DNA from: Nitrospirota bacterium
Lineage (GTDB): Bacteria > Nitrospirota > Thermodesulfovibrionia > Thermodesulfovibrionales > Dissulfurispiraceae
Length of the DNA stretch: 53,816 nucleotides
Direction of reading: 5' to 3'
Assembly: GCA_021847795.1 (NCBI GenBank)
Contig: JAJZPZ010000003.1
Coordinates: forward strand, 1-53,816
Both the position numbers and the translations under genes were made by a program. A model generated the notes under the pieces. That model did not search any database, had not been told where the DNA came from, and worked only from the letters and a program-made list of their open reading frames with translations. Within the stretch, counting starts at the first letter, position 1; each line of letters opens with the position of its first letter. Below, one piece after another: positions 32,802-39,760 of the stretch.

Positions 32802-33809
32802 ATGACCTACATTGATACCATAAAAGAAGGCGTAGGCACCGTACATAAAAACTGGCAACTCCTGCTGGTCCAGTTTGCCTCCATGTTCCTCAGCTGTGCA
32901 AGCTTTTTTCTCATTGTGGGAATACCGATTGCCATTGCCTTCGTCATGTTCGGGCTTGACCTTACGGAAATACTGAGGCTCAAGGACGTGGTGAGCGCCT
33001 TCAAAGGCTCTGCCGAACTGCTGCACAAATATTTCGGCATGGCGCTGATAGTCATACTCAGCCTCCTCATTTACATCACCTTCATCGCCATCCTCTGGAT
33101 CTTCACTGTAGCAGGGACCATAGGAGTGATTGCGGATACTATTTTAAAGGGATACCACAAATTCACGCTGGGATACTTCTTTACTGAAGGGAAGCGGCTC
33201 TTCTTCCCTGTGCTCATATTTTCAACAATAATCGGCGTTGTTTTCATAACCCTTGCCTTTATTCTCGGCATCCTCGGCGGGGGCGCCTCGACGATTATTG
33301 ATATGGCAAAGGCCCAGGAGGCAGCGCTAGGACTTTTCCTCGGCGTCTTTTTCTCCCTGGTGCTCCTCTGCGCCGGTTTTATTCTGATTCTTATCACCTT
33401 ATCGGTAACGATTTACGGGGTTGCCGATCTGGTGTTCAATGAATCAAAACCTCTCACTGCCCTGAAGGATACCGCCCGGTATCTCTACGAGAGGCCGGCT
33501 GCCGTAGGCTTCTACGGAACTCTTCTCCTGGGGTATATGCTGACCGGCTTTATCGTGATCCTGGTGGGAACTCCCTTTGCGCTCATACCAATCATCGGCT
33601 CGTTCCTGGCAATTCCTTACCAGTTTATCACCTATGTCATCCAGGGATACATCAGCCTTGTTATGCTTGCCTCAATCTTCCATTATTACTACAAGACCGG
33701 CTACGCTGCACCTCACCCTCAGTCCACAGGGGATTCCGATACTTTTCAGACACCAGGGAGCGGGCAAACTCAGCCTCCTGAGGAGACGGAAGGGCATCGG
33801 CAAGAGTAA
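32802..33809 (+). CDS. Polytopic membrane protein of unknown function
   Basis: The 335-residue protein has about six long hydrophobic segments, with an amphipathic start (MTYIDTIKEGVGTVHKNWQLLLVQF) like proteins of the YciC/DUF975 or DUF4013 type. VTIYGVADLVFNESKPLTALKDTARYLYERP is a conserved-looking cytosolic loop. The last 40 residues, rich in Q, P, T and G, are probably disordered and are the part that overlaps the convergent lipoate ligase gene by 149 bases. It occupies the place where lpxB might be expected but shows no glycosyltransferase features. No Shine-Dalgarno sequence is visible. Confidence 0.75.
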   Translation: MTYIDTIKEGVGTVHKNWQLLLVQFASMFLSCASFFLIVGIPIAIAFVMFGLDLTEILRLKDVVSAFKGSAELLHKYFGMALIVILSLLIYITFIAILWIFTVAGTIGVIADTILKGYHKFTLGYFFTEGKRLFFPVLIFSTIIGVVFITLAFILGILGGGASTIIDMAKAQEAALGLFLGVFFSLVLLCAGFILILITLSVTIYGVADLVFNESKPLTALKDTARYLYERPAAVGFYGTLLLGYMLTGFIVILVGTPFALIPIIGSFLAIPYQFITYVIQGYISLVMLASIFHYYYKTGYAAPHPQSTGDSDTFQTPGSGQTQPPEETEGHRQE

Positions 33810-34587
33810 CCCCGAAAACCCGTTCAAAAGACAACCTGATGCACCTTTTGAACTTTTCAGGATCGAAATCCCGAATCAGTTCCCTCAGGCCGACCATATT
33901 CAAAGGCAGTGATGCGTGATGCGTGATGCGTAATGAGTCAAAAGAAAGAAAAGGGTCTTTGTTCTCAAACTCATCACTCTTCACGCATGACGCGTCACTG
34001 TCTTTCAGATTAAACACCTCGAGAAGCTTTTCATAATCAAGGGAGTAGGGGATGGACCCTTGCTGAAGAAAGCCGTCGGGCCATCTCTTCTGCGCTGAGC
34101 CGATCAGCTTCTTACGATCAAAGCTTATTTCGCCGTAGGATGTGGATTGAAAACAGAGGGGACTGCGTGTCAGGTTTCTTCCCGGCTCACGCTCCCTCTT
34201 GATTACTGCCCGCACCCCGGCCATCTCAAGCCCTGATTGCAGCGCAGTGCTTATAAGGCGGTACGTCTCCAGGAGGCCTTTTGAGAAAGGTCCCTCATTC
34301 CCCGAGGAAAAACCGTACGTAAGTTCATCGCCGTGCAGAATCGCCCTGCCGCCGGTAGGTCTCCTCACCACAGGAATGTTGCTGCCGGCGCAGTATTCCC
34401 GGTTAATGTCCGGAATGCCCTGGAACGAGCCGATGCTTACAGAGGGGACTTCCCAGCCGTACACCCTGAGCGTCGGCAATGTCCTGCCCTTTCTGACGGC
34501 AAACGCGATGGCTTCGTCCAGCGCCATGTTGTAAGCGGCATCACAGGGGCCTGAATCAATGAATCGCCAGGTAATCTCATTGCCCAT
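33661..34587 (-). CDS. Lipoate-protein ligase A family protein
   Basis: The 308-residue protein has the BPL/LplA/LipB fold: FIDSGPCDAAYNMALDEAI at the start, RRPTGGRAILHGDELTYGF in the binding loop, and KLIGSAQKRWPDGFLQQGSIPY with the conserved lysine. It attaches lipoate or octanoate to dehydrogenase or glycine-cleavage proteins. Odd: about 31 codons (33908-33999) are a word-type palindrome in frame, giving a segment from SDASCVKSDEF to LRITHHASL between the catalytic domain and the C-terminal helix (NMVGLRELIRDFDPEKF). The C-terminal end overlaps the convergent membrane-protein gene. The short C-terminal part could also fit a LipM-type octanoyltransferase. Confidence 0.88.
   Translation of the reverse strand: MGNEITWRFIDSGPCDAAYNMALDEAIAFAVRKGRTLPTLRVYGWEVPSVSIGSFQGIPDINREYCAGSNIPVVRRPTGGRAILHGDELTYGFSSGNEGPFSKGLLETYRLISTALQSGLEMAGVRAVIKREREPGRNLTRSPLCFQSTSYGEISFDRKKLIGSAQKRWPDGFLQQGSIPYSLDYEKLLEVFNLKDSDASCVKSDEFENKDPFLSFDSLRITHHASLPLNMVGLRELIRDFDPEKFKRCIRLSFERVFGVTLADALPSPQEAEFARSLVSEKYRNPLWTEGEVQRSRSCSNNGRLRQA
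33908..33999. repeat. Word-type palindrome in frame inside the lipoate ligase gene
   Basis: Both arms are 31 bases: 33908-33938 (three copies of GATGCGT in tandem, then AATGAGT) and 33969-33999 (ACTCATCACTC, TTCACGCATGACGCGTCACT). By eye 26 of 31 positions pair. The 30 bases between form the loop. The element has no stop in the ligase frame and adds about 31 residues. Confidence 0.82.
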
Positions 34588-34645
34588 AGTTCATAATCCC
34601 TCTGATCAGGCATTTATGCTCCTGGACTGATCGGAACGCAGAACA

Positions 34646-34837
34646 CTATTTCTTTTCTTCAAGCAGTATCTTATGTCTTAACAGGGATATTTCCTTGACC
34701 TGCCCGTCAAAGGTCTTTTGCTCGCCGAAAAGGTTCCTGAGATATATCCTGCCGCCTTCCGGTATCAGGACATCGACATTTTCAAGATAGAGGTCCTCTT
34801 TTCCGTCTTTATAGATATATGCATTTGCCTCACACAT
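34646..34837 (-). CDS. cooT: CooT-family nickel-binding protein
   Basis: The 63-residue protein begins MCEANAYIYKDG and continues with LYLENVDVLIPEGGRIYLRNLFGE, matching the small CooT family. Established knowledge: CooT from carbon monoxide dehydrogenase operons is a dimer that binds one nickel through Cys2 and takes part in Ni delivery. No CODH gene is in the window, so here it is a stand-alone copy that probably buffers nickel or another metal. It lies between DUF3842 and the lipoate ligase on the same strand. Confidence 0.88.
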   Translation of the reverse strand: MCEANAYIYKDGKEDLYLENVDVLIPEGGRIYLRNLFGEQKTFDGQVKEISLLRHKILLEEKK

Positions 34838-34893
34838 GTGAATCCTCCCGTCTTATGTAATTTTCCACTGCAGTCCAACAGGAACTGCAATCA

Positions 34894-35310
34894 TTACGCG
34901 TTCATACTTTGGTGTATATTCTCTATGAGCTTCTCGATCAAATGCGGCAGGGGTTCCTTTACGGCCCCTATCATCTCCACGTTCTCCTGGTTCAGGGGGA
35001 TCAGGAACTTCCTTGCCGGCGAAGACGCTATGGCCTTTGCCATTTCGGGGGTAAGCTCACCCAGCATCCCGTTGGCAAGCACGATGCTCAGGGGGCCGAT
35101 AATGGCATCAACGCGGCCTGCATTCCAGAGAATCGCATTTTCACCTGTAGCGCCCTTATTTGCCCGCGCTTTCATCATTGCACTGGTTGCCGTTGAATTA
35201 GTCCCGATAGCAATGATTTCGAGCCTGTCCCCGAACTCCTCTTTGAGTCTTTTAATGACAAGGCTGCCGATACCGCCACCCTGCCCATCGATCACTGCGA
35301 CTTTCCTCAT
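34894..35310 (-). CDS. DUF3842 family protein
   Basis: The 138-residue protein starts MRKVAVIDGQGGGIGSLVIKRLKEEFG, a Rossmann-like glycine-rich loop, then IIAIGTNSTATSAMMKARANKGATGENAI and a closing helix. This is the DUF3842 family, whose function is unknown. The sequence looks like a small nucleotide-binding domain. It is next to cooT on the same strand, with 56 bases between, and I have the impression that the pairing recurs in anaerobes, which would suggest a metal-linked role. Confidence 0.85.
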   Translation of the reverse strand: MRKVAVIDGQGGGIGSLVIKRLKEEFGDRLEIIAIGTNSTATSAMMKARANKGATGENAILWNAGRVDAIIGPLSIVLANGMLGELTPEMAKAIASSPARKFLIPLNQENVEMIGAVKEPLPHLIEKLIENIHQSMNA

Positions 35311-35343
35311 AAATTTAAGTATACCTGAAAAATAAATGAAATT

Positions 35344-35369
35344 ACGACCCGGATGGGTCGTGGTATAAT
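35344..35369 (+). promoter_or_regulatory. Promoter with embedded 18-bp palindrome for the DUF401 gene
   Basis: TATAAT at 35364-35369 lies 5 bases before the ATG, so the transcript would begin at or next to the start codon. Directly upstream, ACGACCC-GGAT-GGGTCGT (35344-35361) is a perfect 7-bp inverted repeat covering the spacer and -35 area, a likely repressor site. No clear -35 is seen. Confidence 0.55.
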
Positions 35370-35374
35370 TTCGG

Positions 35375-36574
35375 ATGTTTGATGTCTTAAAAGTAGCTGC
35401 TGTCTTTGCTTCAATGCTCCTGCTCCTCAGGCTGAAGCTGCAGGTGGGCTATGTCCTTATCATTGCCTCTGCCTTGCTGTCAGCCCTCTACCTGATGCCC
35501 GTTGAAAGAATAGCGGCAACAGTACGTTCCGCTGTTGCAGACCCGGTGACCATTCAGCTCTTTTTCGCCCTCACCCTGATAAAGGTGCTTGAAAAAATCC
35601 TGCGGGAGCAGCAGGTCATGGCAAAAATGATGGAAGCCTCCCGTGATCTGCTGAAAAAGCGAAAGGCGGTGATTATTTCCATGCCGCTGCTGATAGGGCT
35701 GCTCCCCTCCCTGGGCGGGGCCTACTTTTCCGCTCCCATGGTGGAAGAGGCGACAAAGGGGTTGAGAATGCCGGCAGAGGAAAAGGGCTTCATCAATTAC
35801 TGGTTCAGGCATCCCTGGGAATATGTCCTCCCCCTGTATCCCGGCATACTCCTTGCCGCTGCAATCACCAGGATCGAACTCAGGAGCCTGATTCTCTCCA
35901 ATGCCGCCTACGCCCTTTTGATTTGCATCACCGGCTTTTTGTTCAGCATGAGGGATATCAAACCCGAAACCCGAAAAAGCAGAAACGCAGACTCTCCCTT
36001 CCGCTTTTCCGGGCTCGCCAGTTTCCTGCCGATTGTCCTTATCCTTGTGCTGGTTATTGCGCTGAAGATGGAGTTGCATTACGCCCTTGGAGTCACCATA
36101 GCCCTGCTGTTCCTGTTTTACCGGTTCGGCCCGAAGGCCATGGTTATGACACTCAGGCACGGCTTTACTGCGGATGTCATCACTCTCATCTTCGGGGCAA
36201 TGCTCTTCAAGTTCGCCATGGAGAATTCAGGCGCAGTCGGGAATTTGAGCAGGTACTTTACTGAGGAGGGGATCCCCCTTTTGCCCGTGCTGTTCGTTCT
36301 GCCCTTTGTCAGCGGGCTCCTGACGGGGCTGACCGTAGGGTTTGTGGGGAGTACGTTCCCGCTCCTTATCAGCCTCGCAGCCGGCGCGCACCTGAACCAG
36401 ATGACCTTTGCCTTTGCCTCCGGCTTTCTGGGAGTGTTGCTCTCTCCAGTGCATATCTGCCTTGTCCTGACACGGGAATACTTCAAGGCTGATATGTGGG
36501 GCATCTACCGGAAGATTATCCCTGCAAGCGCAATCATCATGGCGGCAGCGCTGGCAGAGTATTTTATTTTATGA
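35375..36574 (+). CDS. DUF401 family membrane transporter
   Basis: The 399-residue protein has about ten membrane helices and few soluble loops. LPSLGGAYFSAPMVEEATKGLRMPAEEKGFINYWFRHPWEY and the C-terminal FLGVLLSPVHICLVLTREYFKADMWGIY are conserved landmarks of DUF401, a group related to GntP/ion-transporter permeases. The substrate is unknown. No ribosome site precedes the ATG. Together with TATAAT 5 bases away, this suggests a leaderless mRNA. The gene diverges from DUF3842/cooT. Confidence 0.85.
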   Translation: MFDVLKVAAVFASMLLLLRLKLQVGYVLIIASALLSALYLMPVERIAATVRSAVADPVTIQLFFALTLIKVLEKILREQQVMAKMMEASRDLLKKRKAVIISMPLLIGLLPSLGGAYFSAPMVEEATKGLRMPAEEKGFINYWFRHPWEYVLPLYPGILLAAAITRIELRSLILSNAAYALLICITGFLFSMRDIKPETRKSRNADSPFRFSGLASFLPIVLILVLVIALKMELHYALGVTIALLFLFYRFGPKAMVMTLRHGFTADVITLIFGAMLFKFAMENSGAVGNLSRYFTEEGIPLLPVLFVLPFVSGLLTGLTVGFVGSTFPLLISLAAGAHLNQMTFAFASGFLGVLLSPVHICLVLTREYFKADMWGIYRKIIPASAIIMAAALAEYFIL

Positions 36575-36727
36575 AGCTGTTGTATTTATACTCGAATTGT
36601 GATTTAATGAACGGATATAAGTATCTGGATTGGCACGAAAAGTTTATATGCCGTGCATTTCTGGTAACATATAGCAGTAAAGTATTTTTGATAACATATG
36701 CTGTTTAAATATAAGAATGGGGAATAG

Positions 36728-38644
36728 ATGAACGGAGAATCACCTGATATAAAGCAACTCAGGTTGCAAAAGCTGGAAAAACTGTTTCCCGAGCTCTTTG
36801 CTGAAAACCAACTGGATTGGGAGAAGCTGAAAGCGGCCTTTGGTGAGGACATCAACTTTGCCAATGAACGATATGTATTGAATTGGGCCGGCAAGAGCGA
36901 TGCTTTCAAAATATTGCAGCAGTCTACTACGGCAACCTTGCAGCCTGCGCCGGAGGAATCCGTCAACTTTGATACAACCGAGAACCTTTTCATTGAGGGC
37001 GAAAACCTGGAAGTCCTCAAGGTGCTGCAAAAGGCCTATTACGGCAGGGTGAAATGCATTATCATCGACCCGCCGTACAACACAGGCAGCGACAGCTTTA
37101 TTTACCCAGATAGATTCAGCGAGAGGAAAGAAGATTACCTGAAGCGCATCGGCGACAAAGACGAAGAAGGCCTTCTGATGAAAGAAGGGCTGTTCCGTAA
37201 AAACAGCAAAGACAGCGGCCACTATCACAGCAACTGGCTCAGCATGATATATCCCCGCCTGTTCCTTGCCAAGAACCTGCTGCGTGATGATGGCGTCATT
37301 TTCGTTCACATTGACGATAACGAAGTGCACAATCTGCGGCTGGTGATGAATGAGATATTCGGGGAAGAGAATTTTGTGGCGAAATTCCCCTGGAAAAAGA
37401 GAACAACAAAGAGTGATGTGCCTTTTGGAGTGTCACAGGATTATGAGTGGATAGTATGCTTTACCAAGAGCAACTTTAGTGCAGGGGTCTCTTACGAGAG
37501 GAAATACTATCAAACAGATGATTATCCAGAAGACAGATGGAGACTGTCTGATCTAACAACACAAAGGACTGCAGAAGAGAGGCCGAATTCAGCTTTTAAA
37601 ATGATTAATCCGAAGACAGGAAAAGCTTATCCTTTCAACCCGAATAGAATTTGGGGCGTTACGAAAGACACATTTCCTGATTATTACAAAAAAGGGAAAA
37701 TAGTGTTCCCGGATGATTACAGCTTTCTGAATATCACTATCCCGGCATTTAGAGTTTTTGAAAGCGAAGATAAGATAAAGGCTATAAAAAAGTTCGGATC
37801 AGAAGAGGCAAAAAAATCTGTTTCAACTCATTTACCAAAAGAAGTCGGAATGAATGAAGATGGCAATAAAGACATATTAGCGTTATTTGATACTAAAGTA
37901 TTTTCTTTTCCGAAGCCCGTAAACCTAATACAACACTTTCTAGCCACAATAAGCACTAAGGATTTCATAGTTCTCGATTTCTTCGGCGGCTCAGGTACCG
38001 TGGCCCAAGCCGTTATAGAGCTCAATAAAGAAGACGGTGGCAATCGCAAGTTTATTTTAGTACAGATGCCTGAGCAGTGCGATGAAAACAGTGAAGCATT
38101 TAAAGCAGGTTATAAAACCATTGCCGACATCGCCCAAGAACGCATTCGCAGAGTTATTCAGAGAATTGAAAAAGAAAGAGCTGAGAAGCCTGATTTATTT
38201 GAGGCCGGTACGCTGGACTTGGGTTTCAAGGCATTCAAACTTGCACCATCCAATTTCAAAGTCTGGAGAGGCAATGAAATAGATAGTGAAGGTAAACTTC
38301 TGGAGCAGCTCGATGCTTTCACCGATCCTGTCCGGCCCGGCGTTGAAAAACAGAACATGCTCTATGAGCTTATGCTCAAAGCGGGGCGCGAACTTGCAAG
38401 TCCGTTGCAGCATGTCACTCTGAGCGGGGTCGAAGGGCCTGCCAGTGCGGGCTATTACAGCATCGACAACGGTGAGCTTATTATCGCCCTGGATGCCATG
38501 AACAAAAAGCTGGTAGAGCAAATCATCGCCGCCAGGCCGCAGAAGGTCATCACCCTTGACAGCCTGTTCGCCGGCAACGACCAGCTCAAAACGAATACCG
38601 TATTGCAGATGCGCGATGCGGGAATTGATTTTAAGACGATATGA
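36728..38644 (+). CDS. mod: Type III restriction-modification methyltransferase (Mod)
   Basis: The 638-residue protein has the catalytic motif IV DPPYN (114-118) ahead of the SAM motif LDFFGGSGTV (about residue 416), the order of beta-class adenine-N6 methyltransferases. Between them lies the target-recognition region. ENLFIEGENLEVLKVLQKAYYGRVKCI is the usual Mod lead-in. Mod methylates one strand of an asymmetric site and guides Res. The middle (about 37400-37960) is visibly richer in A and T than both ends, as expected for an exchanged recognition domain. The gene overlaps the RhuM gene by 4 bases. GGGGAA precedes the ATG. Confidence 0.95.
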   Translation: MNGESPDIKQLRLQKLEKLFPELFAENQLDWEKLKAAFGEDINFANERYVLNWAGKSDAFKILQQSTTATLQPAPEESVNFDTTENLFIEGENLEVLKVLQKAYYGRVKCIIIDPPYNTGSDSFIYPDRFSERKEDYLKRIGDKDEEGLLMKEGLFRKNSKDSGHYHSNWLSMIYPRLFLAKNLLRDDGVIFVHIDDNEVHNLRLVMNEIFGEENFVAKFPWKKRTTKSDVPFGVSQDYEWIVCFTKSNFSAGVSYERKYYQTDDYPEDRWRLSDLTTQRTAEERPNSAFKMINPKTGKAYPFNPNRIWGVTKDTFPDYYKKGKIVFPDDYSFLNITIPAFRVFESEDKIKAIKKFGSEEAKKSVSTHLPKEVGMNEDGNKDILALFDTKVFSFPKPVNLIQHFLATISTKDFIVLDFFGGSGTVAQAVIELNKEDGGNRKFILVQMPEQCDENSEAFKAGYKTIADIAQERIRRVIQRIEKERAEKPDLFEAGTLDLGFKAFKLAPSNFKVWRGNEIDSEGKLLEQLDAFTDPVRPGVEKQNMLYELMLKAGRELASPLQHVTLSGVEGPASAGYYSIDNGELIIALDAMNKKLVEQIIAARPQKVITLDSLFAGNDQLKTNTVLQMRDAGIDFKTI

Positions 38645-39675
38645 GCGATAACCAAGATCCTCAATTTTCGGACATTATCCTTTATTCCTCGCCGGAGGGG
38701 AATATTCATGTCGAAGTGATTTTCAGCGATGAAACCTTCTGGCTCAGTCAAAAGCGGATGGCTGAATTGTTCGGAGTCGAGGTAAATACTATAAATTACC
38801 ACCTGAAAGAGATATTTAATTCGGTGGAATTACAAGAGGATTCAGTTATTCGAAAAATTCGAATAACTGCCGATGACGGCAAAAGTTATCTGACTAACCT
38901 CTATAATTTGGATGCCATAATAGCTGTTGGTTATCGGGTTAACAGCCACCAGGCTACAAAGTTCCGTATCTGGGCCACTAAGACACTGAAAGAATTTATT
39001 ATCAAGGGCTTCGTGCTGGATGATGAACGGCTTAAGCAGGGGAAACGTTTCGGGAAGGATTACTTTGACGAACTACTTGAGCGCATCCGGGAGATACGTG
39101 CCAGCGAAAGGCGCTTCTATCAGAAAATAACCGATATATATCAGCAATGCAGTATTGACTATGATAAGGACGCCGAGATAACTCAAACTTTTTTCAGGGC
39201 CGTGCAGAACAAACTGCATTGGGCTATTGCAGGGAAGACCGCAGCCGAGATTATTGCGGAAAGAGCGAACGCTTCAAAGCCCAATATGGGATTGCAAACA
39301 TGGAAGAATGCCCCGCAAGGCAAGATTCTGAAGGCAGATGTAACAATCGCGAAGAATTATCTGTTCGAAAATGAAATCAAGGGACTCGAGCGGGTCGTAT
39401 CGATGTATCTGGATTATGCAGAAAATCAGGCGGCCCGCCAGATTCCGATGAAGATGGCGGATTGGGCGCAAAGACTGGATGCCTTCCTACAATTCAACGA
39501 ATACCAGATATTGACAAATGCCGGAAAGGTAAGCAACGCTGTGGCAATAAAACTTGCGGAAGAGGAGTTTGAAAAATTCAGGGTGGTACAGGACAGGGAA
39601 TTTGAAAGCGATTTTGACAAAGAAACAAAAAAGATGTTGGGTAATAAAAAGCGAACGACAAAAGAAGAACAGTGA
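38641..39675 (+). CDS. RhuM-family protein within the type III R-M operon
   Basis: The 344-residue protein matches the virulence RhuM family: FWLSQKRMAELFGVEVNTINYHLKEIF (a helix-turn-helix-like start), then YNLDAIIAVGYRVNSHQATKFRIWATKTLKEFIIKGFVLDDERLK. The N-terminal part resembles DNA-binding domains of phage antirepressors. Members often sit in R-M and other defence islands; their biochemical role is unknown. Here it begins inside the mod stop (ATGA overlap) and precedes res by 85 bases, so it is expressed with the R-M enzymes. It could be a regulator, a toxin or an accessory defence protein. Confidence 0.88.
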   Translation: MSDNQDPQFSDIILYSSPEGNIHVEVIFSDETFWLSQKRMAELFGVEVNTINYHLKEIFNSVELQEDSVIRKIRITADDGKSYLTNLYNLDAIIAVGYRVNSHQATKFRIWATKTLKEFIIKGFVLDDERLKQGKRFGKDYFDELLERIREIRASERRFYQKITDIYQQCSIDYDKDAEITQTFFRAVQNKLHWAIAGKTAAEIIAERANASKPNMGLQTWKNAPQGKILKADVTIAKNYLFENEIKGLERVVSMYLDYAENQAARQIPMKMADWAQRLDAFLQFNEYQILTNAGKVSNAVAIKLAEEEFEKFRVVQDREFESDFDKETKKMLGNKKRTTKEEQ

Positions 39676-39683
39676 GCCCGGGG

Positions 39684-39723
39684 GTTTTATTTATCCATTA
39701 TCCGAGTTGGCAGATAATAAAAC
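39684..39723. repeat. Short inverted repeat between rhuM and res
   Basis: GTTTTATTTATC (39684-39695) and GATAATAAAAC (39713-39723) pair with one bulged base. No T-run follows, so it is not an obvious terminator. It might limit res expression relative to mod. Confidence 0.35.
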
Positions 39724-39760
39724 TCTTGAGAGATCATAATTAGAACGAGAAAGCTAATTC

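Noticed and set aside
36688-36715. TTGATA-N16-TATAAG as the mod promoter
   Set aside because: Transcription from it would start about at the mod ribosome site and remove it; the true promoter is probably further upstream.
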